Shown here piece after piece: positions 17,086 through 27,509 of a stretch of DNA of 64,000 bases. The notes beneath the pieces were generated by a model. That model was given only the letters and a program-made list of their open reading frames with translations. It was not told the origin of the DNA and did no database searches. Positions within the stretch are counted from its first letter, which is position 1, and every line of letters starts with the position of its first letter. Source of the stretch: Flavobacterium sp. UBA7665 (lineage in GTDB: Bacteria; Bacteroidota; Bacteroidia; Flavobacteriales; Flavobacteriaceae); contig DLHP01000016.1 in NCBI GenBank assembly GCA_002483285.1, forward strand, positions 1 through 64,000, given 5' to 3'. The position numbers and the translations under genes were made by a program.

Positions 17086-20000
17086 ATGGGAATTATTACT
17101 CTTGACAGAAAAAAAATATTCTACTTTCTTTTGTGCATGGCATTTTTTGGAAGCCTGCCAAGCATCAAAGCACAGTGTCCTACTGTAACCGACCTTACCC
17201 AATCTTTTTGCGATGTTGAATCGCCTACCATTGCGAGCCTTGCGGCAACGGCCAACGGGAATGGAGTGGCTTGGTATGCTACCGCGACTTCAACGACGGC
17301 TTTATCGCCTACATCTGGGCTTGCTGATGGGGAAGATTACTTTGCCGATGACAATTCAGGAACCTGCGGTGTCAGGCCACGTGTCGTGGTTACCGTTTAC
17401 GGAAGGCCTTTTGCACAAAGTTTCCAAGGACCCTGTGTGGATGATCCAGCCGATGCCACCATTGCCGATTTGACCGCGACCGGTAACAATATCCAATGGT
17501 ACCTTTCACCCAGTAACGGGTCGCCTTTGCTTTCAACTACAGTGTTGACCGATAATACTTTCTATTATGCGAGCCAAACCAATCCCGACACCGGTTGTGA
17601 AACCTCCCGACGTCCGGTTTTGGTGACCGTTGGAGTGGTTCCGGTGCCTACCGGAGATCCGATACAAAGTTTCTGTAATCTCCCAGGTAATCCGCCAACG
17701 CTAAATGATGTGGTGGTTAGTGGCGATAACAATTGGTACGCGACGGCTTCGTCGGCAGTTCCGATTCCGCTGTCTACACCGTTGGTTAATGGGCAGAGTT
17801 ATTTTGCAACCACCGTAGATCCGCCATGCGAAAGTTCAACACGATTTGAAGTACAGGTAGTGCTGGTTCAACCCAATAACGCCGGAACCAACGGAAATCG
17901 TAGTATTTGTGTCAACGAATTAACCACCACACCGCCTTTTAACCTATTTGCACTTTTAGGAGGTACGCCCGATAATACGGGAACCTGGACTGGTCCTTTG
18001 ACCACATCGAACGGCTTTCAGGGAACGGTAAATGTCTCAACCTTAACTTTGGCGGGCAGCCCATATACTTTTACGTATACCGTTTCGTCTGCTTTGTGTG
18101 CAACGGCCACTTCAACGGTTACCATTACGGTGTTACCGGTACCTGTGGTAAGCATCGCTGCCAATACGACCATCTGTTCGGGGAACAGTGCCACGGTAAC
18201 ATTTACGGGTACGCCCAACGCTACGGTTACCTATAATATTAATGGTGGCGCGAGCCAGACCATCAACCTCAATGGTACGGGAACCGCGACGGTTACCAAC
18301 ACTTATAACGCGACGACGACATTCAATCTGGTTAGCGTGGCATCGGCCAGTACGCCAAGTTGTACGCAGACGCAGAGTGGCAGTGTTACTATTAATGTAT
18401 TGCCTCAACCAACAGTCACCTTGTCGCCCGCCATTACGGTTTGCCCGAACGGATCGGCAACGGTAACCTTTACCGGAACGCCAAATGCGACCATTACTTA
18501 TACGGTCAACGGTGGCCCCAACCAAACCATTGTACTCAATGCCGCCGGGACAGCAACCATCACCAGTAATTATACCGCTACTACTACTTATACTTTAGTG
18601 GGCGCTGCTTCGGCGACCACGCCGGTTTGTACGAACGCCCAAACGGGTTCTATGGTGGTTACGGTAAGGCCATTGCCTACGGTTGCCATTTCTGGAACGG
18701 CCAATATTTGCCCAAATGGATCAGCGACGATTACCTTCACCGGGACACCCAACGCGATTGTAACTTACACCGTCAACGGTGGTCCCAACCAAACCATCAA
18801 TCTCAATGCGGCTGGTACGGCAACCATCAACAATACGTTTACTGCGACAACGGTTTATACCTTGGTGAGTGTGGTGACTTCCGGCTTGCCGGCTTGTAGC
18901 CAACCGCAAACGGGCGCGGCTACCATCACTGTGATTCCGCCTCCAACAGCTACAATTGCGGCCAACAATACCATTTGTTCAGGATCGAGTGCGACGGTTA
19001 CTTTTACCGGGACACCCAATGCCACCGTTACCTATAATATAAATGGTGGTGCAAGCCAGACGATTGTACTCAATGCCGCCGGAACCGCAACGATTACCAA
19101 TACTTATACTGCGACTACGGTCTTCAACCTTGTAAGCGTCGCTTCATCAGGAACACCGAGTTGTACGCAAACATTGACTGGAAATATCACCATAACCGTT
19201 CGTCCATTGCCAACGGCAACCGCATCGGGCAACACCACGATTTGTCCCAATGCATCGGCAACCGTTACCTTTACCGGAACACCTAATGCCATTGTCACTT
19301 ACACGGTCAATGGCGGTCCGAGCCAAACCATTACAGTCAATGCCGCCGGAACAGCGACCATTACCAATACCTATACGACTACCACCGTTTACACTATCGT
19401 TAGTGCCGCGACCGGAGGAACGCCCAATTGTTCGCAACCGCAAACCGGCACAGTGACCGTAACGGTAACGCCTTTGCCTACGGTGACTATTTCTGGAACC
19501 GCCAATGTTTGCCCCAACGGCGCAGCAACCATTACTTTTACAGGCACGCCAAACGCTACAGTTACTTATACAGTCAACGGTGGCCCGAACCAGACGATTG
19601 TCCTGAATGCTAGTGGTATAGCGACGATTACCGGAAATTACACCGCCACAACAGTTTTTACTTTAGTAAGCATCGCCACTTCGGGTACGCCAAGCTGCAG
19701 CCAGCCGCAAACCGGAAGTGCCACTATAACCGTAACGCCACTACCCACTGCAACGATTGCTTCGAGCAGTACGATTTGTATCGGTGCGACAGCGACGGTT
19801 ACTTTTACCGGAACGCCTAATGCCATCGTCACTTATTCTGCCAACGGCGGACCCAACCAAACCATTACACTTAACGCTGCGGGAACTGCGACGATCACCA
19901 GTACGTTTTCGGCTACAACGGTTTATACCTTGGTGAGTGTTGCGACATCGGGTACACCCAGTTGTAGCCAACCGGTAACAGGAACCATCACCATCACCGT

Positions 20001-23000
20001 TGTACCACCTCCAACAGCAACCATCGCTGCCAATGCCAATATTTGCTCGGGCGGAAGTGCCACCGTAACCTTTACCGGAACACCAAACGCCACCGTAACC
20101 TACACGATCAACGGCGGCGCCAACCAAACCATCGTTCTCGATGCTGCCGGAAACGCAACGGTTACCAATACCTACACCGCAACCACGACTTTCAACCTGG
20201 TTAGCGTTGCGAGCACCGGGACACCAGGATGTAGCCAACCAGCCACAGGAACGGTGACCATTACCGTAATTCCTCCACCAACGGTTACGATTGCTGCCAA
20301 TACCACCATCTGTTCGGGACAAAGCGCAACGGTTACCTTTACAGGAACACCGAATGCTACGGTTACCTATAACATTAATGGCGGAGCCAACCAAACTATT
20401 GTGCTCAACGCCGCCGGAACCGCGACGATCAACAATACTTACACTGCTAATACGACCATCAACTTAGTCAGTGTCGCTACGTCGGGCACGCCGAGCTGTA
20501 GCCAACCGGCAACCGGAAGTGTTACCATCACCGTATTGCCACTACCTGTTGCTGCGATGGCATCGACAACCACAACAATCTGTTCGGGAACTACTGGCAC
20601 CGTAACCTTTACCGGAACGCCCAACGCCATTGTAACGTATACCATCAACGGTGGTCCGAGCCAGACCATTACATTGAATGCTGCCGGAACCGCAACTTTG
20701 ACCAATACCTACACCGCCACAGCCATTTTTGATCTTGTAAGCGTGGCCACAACGGGAACGCCGGGTTGCAGCCAACCACAAACGGGAACGGTTACCATTA
20801 CCGTCGTACCGCCGCCGACAGTTACGGCCGTGTCGAGTGCCACTACGATTTGTTCTGGTGGTAGCGCCACAGTTACTTTTACCGGAACACCAAACGCCAC
20901 AGTCACTTATACGGTAAATAGCGGACCAAGCCAAACGATTGTACTCGATGCTACAGGAACCGCAACAATCACCAACACCTACACGACGACTACTGTTTTC
21001 ACAATTACAGGTATAGCCACTGCGGGAATACCAAGCTGTACACAACCGCAAAACACGACCGTTACTATCAACGTAACGCCTTTGCCTACGGCGACAGTTG
21101 GGCCCGACAGTAATATCTGCACAGGACAAAGTGCTACGGTTAATTTTACCGGAACGCCAAATGCTACCGTCATCTACACCATCAATGGTGGCCCAAACCA
21201 AACCATTGTCCTTGACGCTTCAGGTACCGCGACGCTAACCAATACCTATACTGCCGATACAGTCATTAACTTAGTTAGTGTAACCACTTCGGGTACGCCA
21301 AGTTGTAGCCAACCGTTAACAGGAGGCGCTGTCATTACCGTATTGCCGGTGCCAGTGGCTTCGATCTCGGGAGATACATTGCTTTGCTCGGGAGAAAGTG
21401 CCACGGTTACTTTTACCGGAACGCCAAATGCAACAATCACTTACACGGTAAACAATGGCCCTGACCAAACAATCGTTTTAGATGCAAGCGGTCAAGCCGA
21501 AATCACTGCCGATTTTACCACAACTACCGTATTCACATTAATTAGTGTTACTTCTCCCGGCACACCAGCTTGTGTACAACCGGTAACCGGATCTGTGACG
21601 ATTGAAATCGTTCCTTTACCGACTGTAGCTATCACTTCGGATGTAACGATTTGCTCCGGAGACAGCGCCACGGTTACTTTTACAGGAAGCCCTGATGCCC
21701 AGGTAACTTACAATATCGATGGAGGAGACGACCAAATCATCGTACTCGATGCTACCGGAACGGCCACCGTCACCAACACCTATACGGCCACCACAGTCTT
21801 CAATCTAACCTACATCACATTAACGGGAACACCAAGTTGTAACCAGGATGTAACCGGTACAGTCACCATTACGGTCGAGCCGATTCCAACCGTGACGATA
21901 TCGGGCGACGCAACGGTTTGCTCTGGAGACGATGCCACCATCACTTTTACCGGAACGCCAAACGCCACGGTAACTTACACCCTCAATGGCAATACCAACA
22001 CCGTTACGTTGGATGCGTCTGGGAATGCCACCATCACAAATCCTTTCACCGTTGACAGCACTTTCAACCTGGTTAGTATTACCACCGCGGGAGCTCCTGG
22101 TTGTACGCAACCGGCAACTGGCACCGTAACCATTACAGTGGCACCGTTGCCTACCGTTTCGGTCATAGCCAATACGAATGTTTGCGTTGGGCAAGCGTCC
22201 ACAATCACGTTCAACGGAACGCCAAACGCCACGGTTACTTACAACATCAACAACATCGGAGACCAAACCGTAGTGCTCGATGCCGCCGGAACAGCGACCA
22301 TCACCAACACGTTTACTGCGAATGCGACCATTGTATTGGTCAGCATCCAATCTCCGGGAACGCCGTCGTGCACAAGCCCGCTTACCGATGTAATCAACAT
22401 CACAGTCAACCCATTGCCTACGGTGACCATTACCGCTTTGAACACCACGATTTGTTCGGGTTCTATTGCTGGAGTTCGATTCACCGGAACCCCAAATACG
22501 ATTGTAACTTACACGTCGAACGGCAACACGCAAACCATCGCCATCGGGCCATCGGGTATCGCGACTTTGAGCACTGCATATACAGCAACTACGGTCATCA
22601 ACCTGGTCAGCATTGCCTTGGCTAACCCGCCAAGTTGTAGCCAACCGCAAACCGGAACCGTGACCATCACCGTCACCCAACCGCCCAATGCCGGAAGCAA
22701 CGCAGTATTGCCATTGTGTGGTAACAGTGCGCCGCAAGACTTATTTTTACTATTAGGCCCAACCGCACAAACCGGCGGAACCTGGACACCGGCACTGGCC
22801 AGTGGTACCGGCGTTTTTAATCCTGCTGTGGATACTGCGGGCACTTACATTTATACAGTGGTTGGTACGCCACCTTGTATCAACGACACCGCTTCGGCGA
22901 GTGTAACCGTAACCCCGCAAACCGATGCTGGAACCGATGGTGTGGCGAGTTTGTGTTCAAACACCGATCCTATAGACCTTTTCACTTTCCTTGGCGGAAC

Positions 23001-26000
23001 CCCGCAACCTGGCGGAACCTGGTCACCAGGCTTGCCAAGCGGTACGGGTGTGTTGAATCCTGGTGTAGATGCTGCAGGCGTTTATACTTACACCGTAACG
23101 GGAGTCGCACCTTGTGTGGATGATTCGTCAACGGTTACCGTTTCGATTACACCTGGTCCAGACGCAGGAACCTCAGGAACCCTCTCGCTCTGCGCGAACA
23201 GTGCCGCTCAGGATTTATTTGCAAGCCTTGGCGGAACTCCACAAGTAGGAGGGACCTGGACGCCAACGCTCACCAGCGGTACCGGCGTTTTTGATCCGGC
23301 GGTTGATCCTGCAGGCGTTTATACTTACACCTTTAGCGGCAACCAACCTTGCGATGACGATACGGCAACTGTTACGGTGACGGTCAACCCGATTCCGAAT
23401 GCAGGAGTCGATGGTACCGCGATCTATTGCAGCAACTATACACCATCCGACCTGATTGTCTTTTTGGGTGCTACGGCACAACCCGGCGGAACCTGGATAC
23501 CAGCTTTAGCAAGTGGTACCGGTGTTTTCAATCCACTCGTGGACGCGGCTGGTACTTATACGTATACCGTTGGCGGCGGACTATGTTCGACCGATACGGC
23601 TGAGGTTGTAGTTACCGTTTTCCAGTCGCCGAATGCAGGCGGTTTGGGTGCTACCTTGCTCATCAACAGTTGTGTCACGACCAGCTCGGTGGATTTGTTT
23701 ACCGGACTCAACGGCACACAAGGTATCGGTACCTGGAATGACGATGACGGCACCGGAGCTTTGACCGACAATATATTCGACCCAACAATCGCCGGTGCAG
23801 GCACCTATCATTTCACGTATACGGTCAGCGGCGGAATTTCGCCTTGCGTGAGCGATTCGGCGACAGTGACGGTAGTTGTAGATCCGACTCCAAACTCAGG
23901 GACTTTCGCTGGAATACAAAGCATCTGTACTTCGGTAGGTACTTTCGATTTAACGACTTTACTTACAGGAAACCAGCCCAACGGGGTTTGGACCGACAGC
24001 AATAATGTAGTGGTGACCAGTCCAATCGATGTGTCGACGCTGGCCGCCGGAACCTACGATTATAATTATACCATTACTAACGGTTGCGGCACCGATACAG
24101 AAACCGTACAGTTGACGATTCTCCCGAATCCAGTATTGAACCTGCCCGATGTGACCGTGGCATCGCCAATCTGTGTCGGACAAAACGCAGTCGTTTCGTT
24201 TGCCAACATGACCGATGGCAGCTACACTTTGACCTACGATTTGTCGGTAAGCAATGTACTGCAAGGACAAACCGTGAACCTAACCATTGTAGGCGGCGCC
24301 GGAAGTTTCGATATCCCTGCAGCGAGCATTCCCAATACAGGAATCACAACAGTTACCTTCCTCAACATCGCCAGCGCGACGACTTCGTGCGCTACGGTGA
24401 TTGCCGATGTAAGCGCGAATTTCACAATCAACCCCAACGCCGATTTGGTCGATGCCAACCTGAGTATTGCCGCGGCTTGCGTCGGAAGTGATGCCGTGGT
24501 AACCATTTCTGGAGCCACCGGATTGCCTGATGGCGATTACACTTTCGATTACAGCATCCCAACCGCAACGCCGCCAACGGCTACAACCGCAACGGTTACG
24601 ATTGCTTCGGGTGCGGGACAATTCAACATCCCATCGGCTTCGATTGCAACAGCCGGGAATTATACGTTGACGATTACCGTCATTACCAGCCTGACCTCGG
24701 GTTGCAACAATACGAGTGAAAATGCGACGGCGAACTTTACGGTGAACCCGGCTTCGGATTTGGTAGACGCCAATCTGAGTATCGCCACAGCTTGTGTGGG
24801 AAGTGATGCGGTTGTGACCATTGCTGGCGCTACTGGCTTGGCCGACGGGGATTATACTTTCGACTACAGCATTCCAACCGCAACACCACCAACCGCTACA
24901 ACGGGAACGGTTACTATCGCTTCGGGTGCGGGACAATTCAACATTCCATCGGCTTCGATTGCAACAGCCGGGAATTATACGATGACCATTACCGCCATTA
25001 CCAGCGTGTCTTCGGGTTGCAACAACGCGAGTGAAAATGCGACGGCAAACTTTACGGTAAACCCAACTTCGGATTTGGTGGATGCGAACCTGACGATTGC
25101 CAACCTTTGTCAGGGAAGCGATGCGATTGTACTGATTTCGGGCGCGACCGGATTGACAGATGGTGACTACACTTTCGATTACAATATTCCAACAGCGACA
25201 CCTCCAACAGCGACAACTGGAACGATCACCATCGCTGGCGGCGTAGGGCAGTTCAATATTCCGTCGGCATCGATTGCAACGGCAGGAAATTATACCTTGA
25301 CCATCACTGCCATCACGAGCCTTTCGGGAAGTTGTAATAATACGAGCGAAAATGCGACGGCGAACTTTACAGTGAACGCGACTTCGGATTTGGTGGATGC
25401 CAACCTGAGCATCGCCAACGTTTGTTCGGGAACCGACGCTACGGTATTGATTTCGGGCGCCACCGGTTTGCCTGATGGCAATTATACTTTCGACTACAGC
25501 ATCCCGACCGCAACCCCGACAACGGGAACGACCGGAACGGTTGCGATAGTATCGGGTGCAGGACAATTCAATGTTCCGGCTGCAGCGGTTAGTCTAGCGG
25601 GCAATTATACGATGACCATTACTGCGATTACAAGCTCCGCTTCTGGCTGTAACAATACCAGTGAAAACGCGAGTACGAGCTTTACGATCCTCGCGCTTCC
25701 GGACGTGACCGGAGCCACCTTGAATGTGGTGGATTCCTGTCTCGGATTCGCAAATATCGTGGGTATCTCTGGTGCGACCAGCCTTACCGACGGCAACTAC
25801 GACATCGACTATACGTTAACCGGAGCGAATACGGCGACGACAACCGTAAATGTTACTTTCACCGGCGGCAATGCGAGTTTTACGATTCCCGCAACCGATT
25901 TGTTGAATTTGGGAAGCGTTACTTTGACCGTTAGCCAAATTACTGGCGCGGCCAACCCTTGCGGTTCTACTGGTGCGGGCTTTACCACTTCGTTCGACGT

Positions 26001-26550
26001 TTCTCAGCCCGACGATGCGGTGCTCAATGACAAAGGCAATGAGTTCTGTGCTACCGACAATCCAAGGATCAGCAACCTTTCGGCAAATATTTCAGGAAAC
26101 GATACGGTGGTTTGGTACGATGCGGCAAGCGGCGGAAATGCCTATGACAACAACGATTTACTCGTGGACGGAACGACCTATTACGCGGTAATGCAAAACG
26201 CTGCCGGTTGTGAAAGCGCCACGCGTTTGCCGGTGACTGTAGATTTGACCAAATGCAACGACATCGTGATTCCCGATGGTTTCTCACCAAATGGTGATGG
26301 TGTCAACGAGGATTTCTTCATCAGGAATCTAATCGAGAAATACCCGAATTTCAAACTGGAAATCTACAACCGCTATGGCAACATCGTTTACAAAGGCAAC
26401 CGCTTTACACCCAACTGGGACGGAACCACCAACGAAGGCGGCCTCAAACTAGGCAATTCACTGCTGCCCACCGGCGTGTATTTCTATATACTTGAATTCA
26501 ACGACGGCGTACGCGATCCCAAACAAGGCAGGGTCTATTTAAATAGATAA
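17086..26550 (+). CDS. Giant repetitive surface adhesin with CHU_C-type C-terminus
   Basis: A 3154-residue protein, probably secreted by T9SS and exposed at the surface like SprB-class gliding adhesins. Signal peptide at 1-30, then three Ig-like domains with a WYATA-type motif (about 31-265) and one single module of the second repeat family (about 266-350). Seventeen copies of an 89-residue repeat follow (about 354-1864, core FTGTPNATVTYTINGG). Next come six copies of a roughly 79-residue repeat (1864-2345, core GGTWTPALASGTGVFNP), six copies of a 105-residue repeat (2345-2975, core DGDYTFDYSIPTATPP) and a last Ig-like domain. The end (about 3060-3154) is the gliding motility-associated C-terminal domain, IPDGFSPNGDGVNEDF ... 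QGRVYLNR. It is first in a cassette with PorP/SprF and OmpA genes, 3 bases apart. Confidence 0.93.
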   Translation: MGIITLDRKKIFYFLLCMAFFGSLPSIKAQCPTVTDLTQSFCDVESPTIASLAATANGNGVAWYATATSTTALSPTSGLADGEDYFADDNSGTCGVRPRVVVTVYGRPFAQSFQGPCVDDPADATIADLTATGNNIQWYLSPSNGSPLLSTTVLTDNTFYYASQTNPDTGCETSRRPVLVTVGVVPVPTGDPIQSFCNLPGNPPTLNDVVVSGDNNWYATASSAVPIPLSTPLVNGQSYFATTVDPPCESSTRFEVQVVLVQPNNAGTNGNRSICVNELTTTPPFNLFALLGGTPDNTGTWTGPLTTSNGFQGTVNVSTLTLAGSPYTFTYTVSSALCATATSTVTITVLPVPVVSIAANTTICSGNSATVTFTGTPNATVTYNINGGASQTINLNGTGTATVTNTYNATTTFNLVSVASASTPSCTQTQSGSVTINVLPQPTVTLSPAITVCPNGSATVTFTGTPNATITYTVNGGPNQTIVLNAAGTATITSNYTATTTYTLVGAASATTPVCTNAQTGSMVVTVRPLPTVAISGTANICPNGSATITFTGTPNAIVTYTVNGGPNQTINLNAAGTATINNTFTATTVYTLVSVVTSGLPACSQPQTGAATITVIPPPTATIAANNTICSGSSATVTFTGTPNATVTYNINGGASQTIVLNAAGTATITNTYTATTVFNLVSVASSGTPSCTQTLTGNITITVRPLPTATASGNTTICPNASATVTFTGTPNAIVTYTVNGGPSQTITVNAAGTATITNTYTTTTVYTIVSAATGGTPNCSQPQTGTVTVTVTPLPTVTISGTANVCPNGAATITFTGTPNATVTYTVNGGPNQTIVLNASGIATITGNYTATTVFTLVSIATSGTPSCSQPQTGSATITVTPLPTATIASSSTICIGATATVTFTGTPNAIVTYSANGGPNQTITLNAAGTATITSTFSATTVYTLVSVATSGTPSCSQPVTGTITITVVPPPTATIAANANICSGGSATVTFTGTPNATVTYTINGGANQTIVLDAAGNATVTNTYTATTTFNLVSVASTGTPGCSQPATGTVTITVIPPPTVTIAANTTICSGQSATVTFTGTPNATVTYNINGGANQTIVLNAAGTATINNTYTANTTINLVSVATSGTPSCSQPATGSVTITVLPLPVAAMASTTTTICSGTTGTVTFTGTPNAIVTYTINGGPSQTITLNAAGTATLTNTYTATAIFDLVSVATTGTPGCSQPQTGTVTITVVPPPTVTAVSSATTICSGGSATVTFTGTPNATVTYTVNSGPSQTIVLDATGTATITNTYTTTTVFTITGIATAGIPSCTQPQNTTVTINVTPLPTATVGPDSNICTGQSATVNFTGTPNATVIYTINGGPNQTIVLDASGTATLTNTYTADTVINLVSVTTSGTPSCSQPLTGGAVITVLPVPVASISGDTLLCSGESATVTFTGTPNATITYTVNNGPDQTIVLDASGQAEITADFTTTTVFTLISVTSPGTPACVQPVTGSVTIEIVPLPTVAITSDVTICSGDSATVTFTGSPDAQVTYNIDGGDDQIIVLDATGTATVTNTYTATTVFNLTYITLTGTPSCNQDVTGTVTITVEPIPTVTISGDATVCSGDDATITFTGTPNATVTYTLNGNTNTVTLDASGNATITNPFTVDSTFNLVSITTAGAPGCTQPATGTVTITVAPLPTVSVIANTNVCVGQASTITFNGTPNATVTYNINNIGDQTVVLDAAGTATITNTFTANATIVLVSIQSPGTPSCTSPLTDVINITVNPLPTVTITALNTTICSGSIAGVRFTGTPNTIVTYTSNGNTQTIAIGPSGIATLSTAYTATTVINLVSIALANPPSCSQPQTGTVTITVTQPPNAGSNAVLPLCGNSAPQDLFLLLGPTAQTGGTWTPALASGTGVFNPAVDTAGTYIYTVVGTPPCINDTASASVTVTPQTDAGTDGVASLCSNTDPIDLFTFLGGTPQPGGTWSPGLPSGTGVLNPGVDAAGVYTYTVTGVAPCVDDSSTVTVSITPGPDAGTSGTLSLCANSAAQDLFASLGGTPQVGGTWTPTLTSGTGVFDPAVDPAGVYTYTFSGNQPCDDDTATVTVTVNPIPNAGVDGTAIYCSNYTPSDLIVFLGATAQPGGTWIPALASGTGVFNPLVDAAGTYTYTVGGGLCSTDTAEVVVTVFQSPNAGGLGATLLINSCVTTSSVDLFTGLNGTQGIGTWNDDDGTGALTDNIFDPTIAGAGTYHFTYTVSGGISPCVSDSATVTVVVDPTPNSGTFAGIQSICTSVGTFDLTTLLTGNQPNGVWTDSNNVVVTSPIDVSTLAAGTYDYNYTITNGCGTDTETVQLTILPNPVLNLPDVTVASPICVGQNAVVSFANMTDGSYTLTYDLSVSNVLQGQTVNLTIVGGAGSFDIPAASIPNTGITTVTFLNIASATTSCATVIADVSANFTINPNADLVDANLSIAAACVGSDAVVTISGATGLPDGDYTFDYSIPTATPPTATTATVTIASGAGQFNIPSASIATAGNYTLTITVITSLTSGCNNTSENATANFTVNPASDLVDANLSIATACVGSDAVVTIAGATGLADGDYTFDYSIPTATPPTATTGTVTIASGAGQFNIPSASIATAGNYTMTITAITSVSSGCNNASENATANFTVNPTSDLVDANLTIANLCQGSDAIVLISGATGLTDGDYTFDYNIPTATPPTATTGTITIAGGVGQFNIPSASIATAGNYTLTITAITSLSGSCNNTSENATANFTVNATSDLVDANLSIANVCSGTDATVLISGATGLPDGNYTFDYSIPTATPTTGTTGTVAIVSGAGQFNVPAAAVSLAGNYTMTITAITSSASGCNNTSENASTSFTILALPDVTGATLNVVDSCLGFANIVGISGATSLTDGNYDIDYTLTGANTATTTVNVTFTGGNASFTIPATDLLNLGSVTLTVSQITGAANPCGSTGAGFTTSFDVSQPDDAVLNDKGNEFCATDNPRISNLSANISGNDTVVWYDAASGGNAYDNNDLLVDGTTYYAVMQNAAGCESATRLPVTVDLTKCNDIVIPDGFSPNGDGVNEDFFIRNLIEKYPNFKLEIYNRYGNIVYKGNRFTPNWDGTTNEGGLKLGNSLLPTGVYFYILEFNDGVRDPKQGRVYLNR
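18145..22680 (+). repeat. Tandem array 1: 17 units of 267 bp inside the adhesin gene
   Basis: Seventeen consecutive 89-residue units, each with a cysteine-containing opening (ICSGxSATVTF) and a second cysteine about 55 residues later (TPSCSQP). The units are contiguous with no spacers. Since 267 is a multiple of three, gain or loss of a unit would keep the frame. Confidence 0.9.
22681..24120 (+). repeat. Tandem array 2: 6 units of about 237 bp
   Basis: Units of about 79 residues starting PNAG or DAGT and containing LLGGTPQxGGTW and VDxAGxYTYTV. The first four are close to each other; the last two are more diverged. A seventh related unit stands alone before array 1 (about 17880-18140). Confidence 0.8.
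24121..26010 (+). repeat. Tandem array 3: 6 units of about 315 bp
   Basis: Units of about 105 residues with DLVDANLSI, a cysteine, GATGLxDGDYTFDY, GAGQFNIPSASI and CNNTSENATANFTV. Units 2 to 5 are nearly identical, the first and last diverged. Confidence 0.85.
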
Positions 26551-26553
26551 AAA

Positions 26554-27498
26554 ATGAAACAAAGCACTATAAAATATATCGTTTTGGTCGGGATTTTCCT
26601 GATAACGACACTGGCGAAAGCCCAGCAGGATCCGCAGTTTACCCATTATATGTACAATATGAGTGTGGTTAATCCGGGTTATGCCACCGACGCCGAGGGC
26701 GTACTCAACCTCGGCGGTTTGTACCGCACCCAATGGGTTGGAGCGGTAGGTGCACCAAAAACAGCGACCGTATTTGCGCATTATCCGCTAGGGAAAAGGG
26801 TAGAGGCAGGCATTTCGTTTGTCAATGATGATATTGGCGACGTGGTGCAGGAAAATAATATTTATGCGGATATCGCCTACGTTATTCCGGTTTCTGATAA
26901 TGCTAAATTGTCGCTGGGCGTGAAGGCTGGGATTACTTTGTTCGATGTCAATTTCAACGGCTTTGTTTATTCGGATCCGACGGTGGACAACTCTTTCGTC
27001 AATACAAGCAGTTCGATGCCTAATGTGGGTGCGGGTGCCTTTTACTTTGGCGAGAACTATTACCTCGGATTTTCTGTCCCAAATTTGCTTACCACCAAAC
27101 ACATCGAGCGCAAAGACGGCATCCAATCGGCATCGGTAGAAACGCTGCATTATTTCCTTACCGGAGGTTATGTTTTTGACCTCAGTGAAAGCGTCAGGTT
27201 CAAACCCGCATTCATGGCCAAGGCGGCTTCGGGCACGCCATTGTCTATGGATTTGACCGCAAACTTCCTGATCAACAACCGTTTTGAGCTTGGTGCAGGT
27301 TACCGTTGGGACGATTCTGTAGCCGGCCTCGTGAACTTCTACATCACACCCACTTTGCGTTTGGGGTATTCGTATGATTACACTTTGAGTAACCTGGGCA
27401 GTTACAATTCGGGCACGCATGAAGTGTTTTTATTGTTTGATTTAGACTTCTCTAACCTTTCGTCGAAAGGCTACGACAAATCCCCAAGATTCTTCTAA
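26554..27498 (+). CDS. PorP/SprF family type IX secretion system membrane protein
   Basis: SprF-like proteins are outer-membrane partners needed to export or display a specific CHU_C adhesin, normally the one encoded just upstream. This 314-residue protein has a signal peptide (ending LAKAQ), the family opening QDPQFTHYMYNMSVVNPGYA, and an alternating beta-strand pattern to the end with a final strand LFDLDFSNLS. It starts 3 bases after the giant adhesin stop and ends 2 bases before the OmpA gene, so the three should be one transcript. The pairing with the adhesin is inferred from gene order. Confidence 0.93.
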   Translation: MKQSTIKYIVLVGIFLITTLAKAQQDPQFTHYMYNMSVVNPGYATDAEGVLNLGGLYRTQWVGAVGAPKTATVFAHYPLGKRVEAGISFVNDDIGDVVQENNIYADIAYVIPVSDNAKLSLGVKAGITLFDVNFNGFVYSDPTVDNSFVNTSSSMPNVGAGAFYFGENYYLGFSVPNLLTTKHIERKDGIQSASVETLHYFLTGGYVFDLSESVRFKPAFMAKAASGTPLSMDLTANFLINNRFELGAGYRWDDSVAGLVNFYITPTLRLGYSYDYTLSNLGSYNSGTHEVFLLFDLDFSNLSSKGYDKSPRFF

Positions 27499-27509
27499 CA
27501 ATGGACAAG

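Noticed and set aside
18145..22680. Regularly spaced repeats that might suggest a CRISPR array
   Set aside because: The units are 267 bp, contiguous, in frame with a protein, and have no unique spacers.
24280..25566. Open frame of 428 codons on the minus strand inside the adhesin gene
   Set aside because: Its arginine- and serine-rich repeated sequence mirrors the tandem repeats of the adhesin on the other strand. Other minus-strand frames at 18133-22844 are explained the same way.
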